DNA of 64,000 nucleotides from Astropecten irregularis (Eukaryota > Echinodermata > Asteroidea > Paxillosida > Astropectinidae), in contig OZ020244.1 of NCBI GenBank assembly GCA_963971285.1, positions 8,928,001 through 8,992,000 on the forward strand, given 5' to 3'. The translations under genes were made by a program, and so were the position numbers. The notes beneath the pieces were generated by a model. That model did not search any database, had not been told where the DNA came from, and saw nothing but the letters and a program-made list of their open reading frames with translations. Positions 26,201 to 37,934 of the stretch are shown in pieces (within the stretch, counting starts at the first letter, position 1; each line of letters begins with the position of its first letter).

Positions 26201-29200
26201 TTTATCACCCAAAGTTTGTTTATTCCTAATCTTCTATAATCTTGTTCTGGTCAGCTTATATGAGGTATCATATGAAAGCTTATCAGCTGAAGTTTATTAT
26301 AAGACTGAGTTTGTAAAAATTCTTAATTAATTAGGCACGTGACAGCTCATTTGCATATTTAATTAGTCAATTTTGTTAGCAGCATATCTTGAGAACGACA
26401 AAAGCTATGAATATGATTCTTTTTGCGAAGGCTTAGTAGCATCATGTAGTTGTGCATGCTACCAAGAAATTTACCGTGACGTCATCATGACGTCATCAAA
26501 AATGCTGATTTTATTATTAGCAGCATATCTCGAGAACGGTAAGTGCTACGGTAATGATTCTTTTTGTAAAAGCTTTGTTACATCATGTAGTTGTGCATGC
26601 TGCCCCGAAATTAACAGTGACGTCATCATGACGTCATCAAAAAAGGTAATTTTTGGTTTATAGTAGTTTATCTCGAGAACGGTAAGTGCTACGGTATTGG
26701 TTCTTTTTTTTAAAAGCTTTGTTAGAACCTGTAGATTTGCATGTTGTTGTGAAATTAACTGTGACGTCAATATGACGTCATCAAAAGGCATAATTTATGT
26801 TTGCAGCATATCTTGAGAATGACAAAAGCTATAGTAATGATTCTTTTCACAAAAGCTTTGTTAGAAACTTAAGATGCACGCTGCTTTGTTAATGACCGTG
26901 ACGTCATCATGACGTCATCGGAGCTTATAAAGCTGATCAAATAAGTCGGAACAGCTCTGTGTTCGTCCACGAACACTTAAATGTCTAGTTATTATTATTA
27001 TACTTTATCACCCCAAAGTTTGTTTATTCGTAATCTTCTATAATCTTTTTCTGGTCAGCTTATTTGAGGTATCATATGAAAGCTTATAAGCTGAAGTTTA
27101 TCCTAAGACTTAGTTTGTATTTTTTTTTTATTAATTAGGCACGTGACAGCTCATTTGCATATTTAATTAGTCAATTTTGTTAGCAGCATATCTTGAGAAC
27201 GACAAAGGCTATGAATATGATTCTTTTTGCCAAGGCTTAGTAGCATCATGTAGTTGTGCATGCTGCCAAGAAATTTACCGTGACGTCATCATGACGTCAT
27301 CAAAAATGCTGATTTTATAATTAGCAGCATATCTCGAGAACGGTAAGTGCTACAATAATGATTTTTTTTGTAAAAGCTTTGTTACATCATGTAGTTGTGC
27401 ATGCTGCCCCGAAATTTACAGTGACGTCATAATGACGTCATCAAAAAAGGTACTTTTTGGTAAATAGCATTATATCTCGAGAACGGTAAGTGCTACGGTA
27501 TTGGTTCTTTTTGTAAAAGCTTTGTTAGACCCTGTAAATTAGCATGATGTTGTGAAATTAACTGTGACGTCATTATGACGTCATCAAAAGGCATAATTTA
27601 TGTTTGCAGCATATCTTGAGAATGACAAAAGCTATGGTAATGATTCTTTTCACAAAAGCTTTGTTAGAAACTTTAGATGCATGCTGCTTTGTAAATGACC
27701 GTGACGTCATCATGACGTATCGGAGCTTATAAAGCTGATCAAATAAGTCGGAACAGCTCCGTGTTCGTCCACGAACACTTAAATGTCTAGTTATTATTAT
27801 TATTATACTTTATCACCCAAAGTTTGTTTATTCCTGATCTCTTACTTAGCTTCTTCTGATCAGCTTAAATGAGGTATCATATGAAAGCTTATAAGCTGAA
27901 GTTAATCTTAAGACTGAGTTTGTTAAAATTCTTAATTAATTATGCACCTGAAAGCTCATTTGCATATTTAATTAGTCAATTTTGTTAGCAGCGTATCTCA
28001 AGAACTACAAATGCTATGAAAATAATTCTTTTTCCAAAAGCTTTGTTACATCATGTAGTTGTGCATGCTGCCAAGAAATTTACAGTGACGTCATCATGAC
28101 GTCATCAAAAATGCTGATTTTTATTATTAGCAGCATATCTCGAGAACGGTAAGTGCTACGGCAATGATTCTTTTTTTAAAAGCTTTGTTACATCATGTAG
28201 TTCTGCATGCTGCCAAGAAATTTACAGTGAGGTCATCATGAAGTCATCAAAAAAGGTAATGTTTAATTCTTTAATAATTAAGCACGTGACAGCTCATTCA
28301 AATGTTTCATAAGTCAATTTTGTTACCAGCGTATCTCGAGAAAGACGAAGGCTATGAATATGATTCTTTTTGCAAAACCTTAGTTACATCATGTAGTTGT
28401 GCATGCTGCCAAGAAATTTACCGTGACGTCATCATGACGTCATTAAAAAAAGTAATTTTTGGTAAGAAGTATATCTCGAGAACGGTAAGTGATACGGTAA
28501 TGGTTCTTTTTGTAAAAGCCTTGAAGGACCCTGGAGATGTGCATGCTGTTGTGAAATTAACTGTGACGTCATTATGACGTCATCAAAAGGCATAATTAAT
28601 GTTTGCAAGATATCTTGAGAAATGAGAATGACAAAAGCTATGGTAATGATTCTTTTCGCAAAATCTTTGTTATATAGCCTTTAGATATGCATGCTGCTTT
28701 GGAAATGACCGTTACGTCATTATGACGTCATCGGAGCTTATAAAGCTGATCAAATAAGTCGGAACAGCTCCGTGTTCGTCCACGAACACTTAAATGTCTA
28801 GTTATTATTATACCTTCGCACTTTTTGCTTCCATAGCTTTGTGTGATAAGTTTGTTTATTCCTAATCTTTTATAATCTTATTCTGGTAAGCTTATGTGTG
28901 GTATATTATGAAAGCTTATTAGCTGAAGTTAATCCTAAGACTGAGTTTGTTAAAATTCTTAATTAATTAGTCATGTGACAGTCATTTAAATATTTAATTA
29001 GTCAATTCTCTTCGCAGCATATCTCGAGAACCGCAAATGCTATGGAAATGATTCTTTTTGCAAAAGCTTTGTTATATCATGTAGTCGTGCATGCTGCCAC
29101 GAAATTTATTGTGACGTCATCATGACGTAATCAAAAAAGCTGATTTTTGATTAGCAGTATATCTCGAGAACGGTAAGTGCTACAGTAATGATTTTTTTTG

Positions 29201-29659
29201 CAAAAGCTTTGTTATATCATGTAGTTGTGCATTGCTTCGAAAAATGAACATGATGACATCATGACGTCATCAAAAAAGCCTGATTTTTTGCTTGCAGCAT
29301 ATCTGAAGAATGAACAATGCTATGGTAATGATTCTTTTTATAAAAGCTTTGCTGCATCATGTACATGAGTATGCTGCCATAAAATTGACCCGGAAATCAT
29401 CATGACGTCATCAGAGCTTACAAAGCTGATTAAATAAGTCGGAACAGCTCCGTGTTCGTCCACGAACACTTAAATGTCTAGTTTCCCTTTTTTTTCTCAA
29501 AAAAACAAACAAACAATGGGCCCTGTATCCCCTTTCCTAGGTGGCCACCAAATTTGTGAACAGGATTGAGCTACATTATGTATACATATACTAGTCTGAG
29601 AAATGCACACATCCATTGTTTGCGATTATAACAAAAGACAATTATATTCTTAACAAAAT

Positions 29660-30091
29660 GTGCACCCCCGGAGGCATGATTCAACATTGTTGAGAGAGTC
29701 GAATGTTCTTACAAAAATAGAACATTTTGTGACGGCTGATGGCAGTCCATTGGTAATCTATGCTGACAAGGCATACCCGATCCCAAAAAATCTCATCACA
29801 CCATTTAGAGGTGTTGGATTGTCAAATGTCGAAAAATACTTCAATACACCCATGAGCTCCCACAGAATAGCAGTTGAATGGAACTTTGCCAAAATTTCTT
29901 CAAACTTTGCATTTGTTAACTATGCTCCTAACATGAAGGTATTCCTGCAACCAATAGCACTGTACTACAAAGTAGCCGCATTGATGTCGAACTGTCATGC
30001 ATGTGTGTATGGAAACCAAGTGTCAAAGTATTTTCAAATACAACCACCTCAGTTGGAGGAATACCTTCAACTCCGGCTCCATGAGGAATAA
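29660..30091 (+). pseudogene. PIF/Harbinger-type transposase, C-terminal fragment
   Basis: The frame opens without an ATG and starts inside the nuclease domain. It shows RRHDSTLLRES (an Asp of the catalytic triad), DKAYPI near residue 36 and SSHRIAVEWNFAKI around residue 67 (the catalytic Glu region). This pattern is typical of the DDE_Tnp_4 nuclease of Harbinger transposases and HARBI1. An in-frame stop precedes it at 29651, so the N-terminal half and first catalytic Asp are missing or in an unseen exon. It begins only 180 bp after the tandem array. A Myb-like gene often paired with this transposase lies convergently at 31986-34167. It is probably a decayed fragment. Confidence 0.75.
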
Positions 30092-30412
30092 TATGGAATA
30101 GTATACTGAGTGAAACCAAGATATTCAGATTTTGCCCAGTGGCGAATTGTGTGACTTTTGACCTTACTCCTTAACCAAATTTTTGCAAAACACAATGTGT
30201 TCACAAACCACCGGGCAAGATTTCAACAGAGGGCAGTATGTAAAGAAAGGGCTTGGGCTGTAGATTTCCCATGCAGACAATTTCACCCTTGGCACTTCAT
30301 ACTTGTTTTTTGTATTATTTGTAAATACTTGACAACAGACATGGCATAAAGGCAATGTAAATGGACACTGTTCATTAATTTATTGCATAGATTTTTATAT
30401 TTCTGTCCATTA

Positions 30413-30683
30413 TAATTAAAGGCTCGGTCTCGTCACGACCATAGCAGTACTGCGGCTAGGCCTGGAATTACGAACTATGAACTCAAGACATGTCAGATGA
30501 ACCATTGAGCTATTGATAGCCGTAAAACGTCCGTGCGCACATAGCTCTGTGGTTGGACGAGCATTGAGTCCATTCATCGTCTGATGCATAAATAATGATC
30601 TTGCTACTTTTGCGATCATGCACGCTCACAATACCCCGCTCATTATTTATGTGAGCATGGTCGGCGAGATAGCACCTTTAATT
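30413..30683 (-). repeat. SINE/MITE-like repeat with tRNA-like boxes
   Basis: The outer ends AATTAAAGG and CCTTTAATT are inverted. On the minus strand a box A-like TAGCTCAATGGTTC and a box B-like AGTTCGTAATTCC are spaced as in a tRNA-derived promoter. It therefore looks like a tRNA-derived SINE or a TIR element that captured one. No protein. Confidence 0.5.
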
Positions 30684-30764
30684 ATTTTGTATAATCTAAA
30701 TATTAAATAAGATAATCTACAGTTTAAATAGTTTAATAATTCAGATATATACAAATTATACAGG

Positions 30765-30845
30765 TATTACTATACCTCATACATATTCATAAGCAATAAC
30801 TGCTGTCAATAATGCGCTGTCATTGAATACGTATGAGGTATAGTA
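30765..30845. repeat. Small TIR element or hairpin, about 80 bp
   Basis: TTACTATACCTCATAC at the left and GTATGAGGTATAGTAA at the right are perfect complements about 50 bp apart. It could be a minimal MITE. No target duplication was established. Confidence 0.55.
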
Positions 30846-31985
30846 AAACAAATAACATTTTTATCGGGATATTGATAGAATTCGCCTCTGGATAAGTCCC
30901 TTCCCAATCCATTTTATATTTTAATACTATTTATTTAAAATTACTTAAATAAAGGGTCTTTACTTTTATCAATTATTTTTTATAATACTTGCACACTACA
31001 CTAAATAATAACATGATGATAACATTTGAATATCTCATCAGAAAGCTTTCAAAATAAACATAAATGACGTAGTAAAACACCAACTGTGAGAATGGGAGTA
31101 TAGTTTGTTTCAGTTATTTTTATGTATCAGATATTTTGAAAATGTAGATACAGGATGGATAATTTTGAGTGTGTGCGGTGGTTTTCCAAAATCTACCACT
31201 TAAGAATATATGTAAAGGTGTTTTACAGAATCCTCCCTCCCTAATTGAAAACCAACACACACATCCTGTACATTTGTGACACCTCGTTATTAACCTGTCC
31301 TACTTCCATACTTTGATTTTACCAACAGTGAGTGTAGGATTTAAATTAATAGGGTACAGTTAACACTATTGAGACAACTACCTTTGCTTGAATAGCAACA
31401 TTTTAATAAATTCAACCTTGTTATAACAATTCAACAATGTTATAATTTGTTTAAACGAATTTCAGTAATTGTTTATAACAAACTTTATAACTAAATAAGT
31501 AAACAGTAAACAATGCAGGCTTTGTATGCAGTGGCGGACCCAGAGAATACCCCCCACACCCCCTTGATGAGCATGGAAAAAGAAAGCAACATATTAAATT
31601 GTGGATGCCTAATGGGTATGCTTGGGTTTCACAAAACTTCCCCTGACAACTAGTTCTGCCCCAAACATAGATGAGAACCAAGATACATCCAACTGCAACA
31701 TGATTTGAACATGTTTTTAACCTCGATGATGGCGATGTTCAAGCCATGGATACTATTGGTATTATAACTCAGTCAATGGGGGATTTGGTACACTAGGTGG
31801 TAGCCGACATACCGGGTAGTTAGTTCTCCATTGTTGATGTAATTCCGAGCGTGCACAATAAATTACAACAATGGAAAAGACCGGTATGTATCCTTTAAGC
31901 CCTCACAACTGTCACTATTTATAATCTATTATTTCTCATTCCCCTTAGCAATTAAAGTAAGCATGGCTTCCATTTGTTGTTGCTG
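30846..31985. other. Non-coding stretch, nothing recognised
   Basis: AT-rich sequence between the small TIR element and the decayed Myb-like gene. It has only incidental frames and no motif I can name. Confidence 0.5.
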
Positions 31986-34167
31986 TTAACGGAAATTTTG
32001 GTGTTGTTGGTCTCTCTGAAAAAGCATCTCTTGCTCTTGACGGACACTCTGCAGGTGTACCCTCTCTGTCTCAATTTTGACCTTCTCGGACTCTTTTGCA
32101 TTTTTTAGGTAGGTCCACACTGCACCTTTTTTGCATGGACGCTTGGCTGAAAACAAATTTAAAAAATAAAACCTTTTAACAACAGTGAATAACAGAACTG
32201 ACCAAGTTCTTTGATACTTGTATGTCACTCTTTGCATACGTAAAAGCAATATGACCATAATTTTAATACAGCATTGTTTAATTATTTTAATGAAACAGAG
32301 TGGAAACACATAGATCTTCAAGTCTATGATGATGGTGAATTTATTGGACTCCACAAATGGGCATGGCCCTGGCGCACGACTAGCACTGCAAAACAATTTT
32401 ACACATAAAATTACATGATGCCTTCTGTTTTCTTCAATGGCGCATATATACAACTGACTAAAAAATATATAAAACCATAGACCATGCTTACACAGGACCA
32501 TAGGATGCTAATCAATGTCAGGCATTCCTGTGCTATCACACAGGGGTTATGAATATTAATAGGGAAAGATCTCCATATAACAGTCTAAATAAACAGGGAA
32601 TAAACAGTCCTACCCAGGGAACTGGAGTTTGCCTAGTGGAATGAATTGATGGAAGCATCACATACCCCGGACACGTCTTTCAGCCCCTCCTCAATCTCAT
32701 CATCTGATTCACCCTCTTGCTCTCTACATCCTGTATAAGTAAAGCATCAGAATACTGTAAATTCAATATTGTTCCGTCCGTCGCGGGACCTCATCCAACA
32801 CTTTATCACTTTTACCCCTACTGACCCAACCAGGTTCAGGTTTGATATTGGTCTGAGCTATCTGCCATCATACAGATTATCTTCTGACAAAAAAATAACA
32901 TAGCTCATAACATCTGAATCCTTATACTACAACACCAAATGCAGCTTCAATCTTGAACCTCGTGATGAGCCGGTGTATACCGAGCCGAAGGCAAGGTCAG
33001 TTAACAGCGCACAACTCCCATCCAGTTATTACCAGATAGTAGAGTGGCTGGCACATCACACTATTATCCGCATTTATTAATACCTTTTCAACATGAAACA
33101 ATTGAAAAATGGTCCACCTGCCATTATTGGTGATTAACACATGACCACGTTACCTAAACTGACTGAGGTATTTATGAATTGCCAAAAAGTTGGGTTGAAA
33201 AGCAACAAAAAAACAACCAAGAATGCTTGTACATGTATACCTCTGGGCTTTAATCCTTCAGTTGCTGCCTTGCGGAACTCCAGCCCCTGGTCCCTTGACT
33301 TCTTCTCTTTGCCTTTTGGCGAGTTATCTTTTTACTTTTGTTGCTGCTCCTTTCTGCTAGTCCAAAGGTCGCAGATCTCTTGAAGGTATGTATCCTGTTG
33401 CGTCTCGTTAGTGCCAGTTCCTGTTCTGCAATTTTAAGAAATTGATTTGGGGCATTGTAGTACTTTCAACTCCATCGTACAAACCCTCCGCCACAACAAT
33501 TTTTTGGTTCTTCTAAATTAAGAACAATCCATTCAATCTTCTTTTAAAAATGAAAACGAGGCAAAACCTTTGTTTATCTGCATGTACATTGCACTGTTGC
33601 ACCATTCTGTTTGGGTGATGACTATGTAAATTGAGTAATTGTCAAATTATGTATAATTTGATGGACACTCTTTTGTGTCAAGTGGTTGAAATAAATTTAT
33701 GTACTGTACATGTACAGGGTAATACTATCCCCAAACACTGGAAAACTACTGGAAATACCCTAACGCTAACCCTAATCTTTGACCTAATAAACCCTAATCT
33801 CTAATTCCTAACTCCTTACTCGACCATGACCCTGACCCTGACTCTGTTTTTGCCTTTGTTTTCTGGTTGTGTGCTTTCTGGAAAATAGTATTACTGGGTG
33901 TACATGTACGTAGTATGTAAATGTACGTTTTATCCACTTTGTTTGTTTCTTTCGTCCACTCTCGGACCATCTCTCGGACATTCTCTCTGGCACATCGCGC
34001 TGTTAACAGTTGCCAGTCTGGTCCACTTTCCTTCATTTTGCTCACAAGGCTGTCCCATCCTTTAGACGACAACCCCATCCCTTCGGGGTTGTCGGTTGCC
34101 ACTTGATTTAAAAGAGCAGTCTTCATTCCCTTCTTGAACCGAAAGATACTTCTGCATTGATCAGCCT
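31986..34167 (-). pseudogene. Myb/SANT-like DNA-binding protein of a Harbinger-type element (decayed, spliced)
   Basis: The main exon starts after an acceptor at 34168 and encodes about 100 residues including FRFKKGMKTALL, KGWDSLVSKM and CARENVREMV, a pattern I associate with Myb/SANT-like proteins paired with Harbinger transposases. Further exons are suggested by acceptors near 33427, 32738 and 32391; the second encodes GTNETQQDTYLQEI. The last piece, to 31986, has a charged heptad-like tail ending at a stop. The second exon contains an in-frame TAA near 33330, so the gene appears dead or my exon limits are off. In the known family this protein carries the transposase to the nucleus and binds the transposon ends. 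Exon boundaries are inference. Confidence 0.5.
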
Positions 34168-34199
34168 GCAAAGCCAAAGATTGATAATCAACTACAGTT

Positions 34200-36139
34200 A
34201 GGCCTAGGACTACACACTAGGACTAGTAGGGGCCTATTAGACTATGGGACGAAGTGCAAAAAGTCTTCTAGAAAATGATTTTCGTGGCCACCACCGAGGG
34301 AGGGGCTGAATTTTGCACCAGTTGACAATTAGGACATGCTGATCACATATCTGCTTGTTCCCCCTTGCAAAAGTGGCACGTTTGGGAGAAATTCGGCAAA
34401 AAAGGTCGGGGGCGAAATCACTTGTACGTACGGTCATATGGGGCGAGTTGGTTTTTTTCGCGTGCACTCTTTGAAAATTTCGCCCCCAAGTCACTTCGCC
34501 CCCGTGAATTTCGCCACCAATTTCATACCGTATCAGACAAACTCGCCCCATTGTATGTACGTTAGCCTAATGTAGTACAGCAACAGAAATCCTATTGTAA
34601 TGTACATTCATGAGTCATCGAGAAGAAAAGTTTTATACGAGTTTCCTTCTCAAAACCCCACTTCCCAATACTTTAGTAGTCTTTTGGCTGATTACAAAAT
34701 CTGATTATTTTAATGAGTGCCTCCCCAGTTTTGGTGAAATTGTTTTTAACACGATTTGAAGAGTTTACTTATTGAATAAAGATCGATGAAGATGTTTGAA
34801 AATACTGCCTCCTTTTCTTGATAATCTTTCTAAAAGTGTAGCACTTTCTAAAATAGTGTGACAAGGCAATCTAAAAGATTTTTTTATAATAATTATTTTT
34901 TCATAATAATTATATTGACACAAAAATTCAAGCAAAGAATAGTCACCAAAATCTTTATTTCTCATCATGTAACACATAAAATGTGGTTGTATTTATTTTT
35001 TCTTTGAGGAACTGAGTACATTAAACATTATACCTTAAAAATACCACTATTAACAAACTATCAAGCCTATATACTTTACAGTGGCAATGAAGGTAACTGT
35101 CCTAGATACCCTAGATTTTGTCTTATGATACCTGTGTTCACTAATATGACAGAATTTTTCAACCTGCTAAGGAGTGACCGAGCATAAATAATGTGATTGA
35201 AACACAAGTTCTATATGACACGTACTCAAGCATAGTAAAACAAAACATTTTCAACATTGACATAATTAATGGTAGAAAATATGTATGTACATATGGTGCA
35301 AGGTCTCAAACATGTACCCCACTTTAATGAAATTTGGTATAAGGTGTCAAAATAATCCCCCTTACTTAACAAACAAACCAATTATTGTACTGATTTCTAG
35401 TTAAATAATTATTGTCCCATTAATAAGTACAAGACAACAATGTACAGCAAAAATAAAACCTTTATGGGTATGATGGCATTATTCAAGTTGTGTATGCTTG
35501 GGTGTACAATAATACAAATATGTTCAAACTAAACTTCCAAGGTAGATGTGCATTATATGTGCACAGAGCTGAAGGGTGTAATCATTCTCTGTGATGAAAC
35601 TGTGAAGTCTAACCTGTGAAGTTAACCTTTTCATTCAAAAATTTACATTAATTTTAAACCGTACCATTTTACGTAGCTTTAAAATAATATGCACCACAGC
35701 CATACTTGTCAGTTGGCTGTAAAACTCAATTCTGCAATTTGCCAATGAGTGATGGTGACATAACTTAAATTATAAAGGCATCATTCAAAGTTCCATATAC
35801 TCAGTGAACTGAAATACAATATTTCAATACACACATCACACTACTGTAAGGTCCTTTAAACGTTCAATTTTTATAAATCAGAAAACCTGATAAATCTGCA
35901 GCTTTTCAAAAACTTTGAAAGTACTGTATTTATTTAATTTTTTTTTTACAAGCATCCCAGTAACAACACTTTGAAACAGGCATGTTTGACATTTGCAGTA
36001 AAACAATCTCATTCTGCAGACTGCCAATAAGTGATGGGCTGCAACTAATTATGGAAGCATAGTTGAAAGTTCTACCTGGAGAAGTATCACGAAAAAGCTG
36101 CAGATACACAAACCCATTTAAGTACACATGTACATTACT
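34200..36139. other. Intergenic DNA with one small inverted repeat
   Basis: No gene recognised. TGGGGCGAGTT near 34438 and AACTCGCCCCA near 34541 form an inverted pair about 90 bp apart, possibly a small MITE. The rest is AT-rich without coding signs. Confidence 0.5.
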
Positions 36140-36399
36140 AAAAGAAGGTAGGTTTGCGGTGACACCATGTAATCTCTTCTGCGAGAGTGTGTGGTTCTGA
36201 GTAAAACCGGTGGAAGTTATCTCGACGTTCCGATCAGTGTGCTCTGTTTGTCCTCAGGAGAGCGACACTCTCCCGAGGACGAACCCGAGGATGAACAGAG
36301 CACACTGTTTGGAACGTCGAGATTATACCATCGGTTCTTCTCAGAACCACACACTCCCACAAAAAAGATTACACGGTGTCACCGGAAACCTACCTTCTT
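36140..36399. mobile_element. Foldback element, about 260 bp with 100-bp arms
   Basis: The left arm, running AAAGAAGGTAGGTTTGCGG then TGACACC and on through GAGTGTGTGGTTCTGAG and GACGTTCC, is mirrored almost throughout by the right arm, which ends GGTGTCACCGG then AAACCTACCTTCTTT. The centre is a short GAGGAC-rich loop. It could fold into a long hairpin and lies 90 bp outside the Polinton's left end. No coding capacity. Confidence 0.8.
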
Positions 36400-36489
36400 T
36401 CGAAACATGTACATGTTATGTAAACCCAAACAATAACTTGTTATTGAGCATGTTATGGTACATGTACACTACAGTTTGTGAATACATGT

Positions 36490-36656
36490 AGTAGGGGGAG
36501 AATCCCAATTTCTGCCCAATTGAGCTTTCGATGTTTGGGCTGGACATAATAAAAAAAATCGGAAAAAATGAGAAAATTAAATAATATTATTTTATACTGG
36601 GCATAATAAAAAAAATCGGAAAAAAATGAGAAAATTAAATAATATTATTTTATATT
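36490..36656 (+). repeat. Polinton left terminal inverted repeat with internal 57-bp duplication
   Basis: The outer about 108 bp match the right terminus in inverse. The segment starting CTGGACATAATA at 36540 is repeated at 36597 as CTGGGCATAATA, with period 57. The right terminus has one copy and matches the CTGGGC version, so the duplication is private to this end. Confidence 0.93.
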
Positions 36657-36668
36657 ATTATAAATAAG

Positions 36669-37439
36669 ATGGAACAAAACTAAACAATAAAACATACATA
36701 CTTTGTAACTGAAAAACATGATCGATATAAAAACGCAGATAAAAGGGAATATAATCATTATGGGTTGTTTAATGAGGAAAATTCAATAATAAATCCAGCG
36801 ATTAAAACTTCACAAGAAGTAGTAGAATGTGCTAAATCAAAAATTACTCATAAACATGATGATAAAGAATGTAATTTAATTTTTATGTTACCAACAAATT
36901 TTTGTTTTGGAATAAATACAATTAATACTTTTGGTGAAGAAAAAAATCCAGACAACACAACTGACTACCAAATTGTATATAATTTACAAAATGATTGTGA
37001 TGAAATTGTTAAATACTTTGATAAAATGATATGTACAGTAACTAAATATATTGAATCTGATAAAGATAAAAATATACCAAAAATAACCAAAACTATGTAT
37101 ATAAACATGGGAAAACAAAGTGTTAAACCAATGTATGATGATAAAAACAAAAAAATGTATATTAAACTTAAATCATATGGAAAAGGAAATCAATTAAAAC
37201 AATATACAAAATTGTTTGATTCTAAAAAGAAAAAGATGGATAACATCGATGAATATATGAATAAATCATGTAAAGTTACACCTGTTCTCATCTGTAATGA
37301 TATATTTTTTGGTTCTCATGGTAATAGTGGGTTTGGTGCAAGTGTCAGATTTAAATTAGAACAAGCTTTTATTAGGCAATATGAAACTATACAAATCCCT
37401 ACTAATGTCATGTTTGATATTGAAGATATTGATGACTAA
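36669..37439 (+). pseudogene. Polinton protein of unknown function, early nonsense codon
   Basis: I do not recognise the family. The readable product is about 250 residues, hydrophilic and Lys/Asn-rich, with no membrane segment; its C-terminal third has TPVLICNDIFFGSHG and a Gly-rich GNSGFGASVRFKLEQAF. The only in-frame ATG upstream (36669) is followed by TAA at codon 5 (36681), yet the frame after that stop is protein-like from its first codons. I therefore read a nonsense mutation near the N-terminus; a non-ATG or unseen start is the alternative. It is the gene nearest the left terminus and is followed at 37511 by a strong terminator-like hairpin. An ssDNA-binding role is conceivable for a terminus-proximal viral gene but unsupported by a motif. 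Confidence 0.65.
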
Positions 37440-37510
37440 ATCTAAATCTAGAATAAAAAAAAGAAAGCCAAAAAAAATAACCAAAAAATTATCATTTTTA
37501 TTCACACACT

Positions 37511-37549
37511 AAAAAAAGCCACATCCAAAATAGGATGTGGCTTTTTTTT
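37511..37549 (+). terminator. Hairpin with flanking A and T runs
   Basis: AAAAAAAGCCACATCC pairs with GGATGTGGCTTTTTTT across a 6-base loop: a 16-bp perfect stem, 72 bases after the stop of the preceding gene. It resembles the 3'-end hairpins used as termination or polyadenylation signals in some giant viruses and virophages. Function is inferred. Confidence 0.65.
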
Positions 37550-37934
37550 ACGTCGTATGCATGTACACTACTCATATGCACTTGACAATGCACTTAAGGT
37601 TATTAACCTTAAGTGTATACACAACACTCGCTTGGGAAAAACAGCCATTCAATGTCACGCGTGGTTGCCCCCAGTGTAAACAGGGTTTTTGTTATTCAAA
37701 TTTCATTCATGACTGAACGTAGTGTAAAACGCTTAGTCATCTGCTGGCACAAAGGTCAAATTCTTAAAAGCGCTCGGGTTTGTTATTGAAATATAACGCA
37801 TGACTGAACCTGTGTAAACCATCACAATCACAGTCAAACACCCCTCAAAAACAGACTCGTCCTTTGTGTCGTCATCGTTGTTATTGCACCATTTCGAGTA
37901 TAAGATATATCACAATTAAAACACGATAAAAGTT

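Larger units (their letters stand above)
5510..29481 (+). mobile_element. 24-kb tandem array of Helitron/Helentron-like units
   Basis: Seventeen head-to-tail units end with a hairpin GTGTTCGTCCACGAACAC followed by TTAAATGTCTAG at 10209, 11486, 12480, 17022, 17900, 18698, 19912, 20990, 22052, 23196, 24311, 25190, 26188, 26988, 27790, 28801 and 29481. Many units start at TTA-trinucleotide runs with a palindromic module AGCTGTTCCGACATTTC, whose AGCTGTTCCGAC is the inverted partner of GTCGGAACAGCT just before the 3' hairpin. Interiors are about 110-bp monomers sharing TATCTCGAGAACG, AAAGCTTTGTTA, TGCATGCTGC and TGACGTCATCATGACGTCA. Subterminal inverted repeats, internal tandem repeats, a 3' hairpin with CTAG, and insertion in simple repeats are the known layout of non-autonomous Helitron/Helentron elements (DINE-1-like); the family assignment is inference. 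No transposase or Rep/helicase is present. Confidence 0.7.

Noticed and set aside
33755-33805. CCCTAA-like stretch resembling an interstitial telomere repeat
   Set aside because: Only a few degenerate copies with other bases between; not a true telomeric tract.
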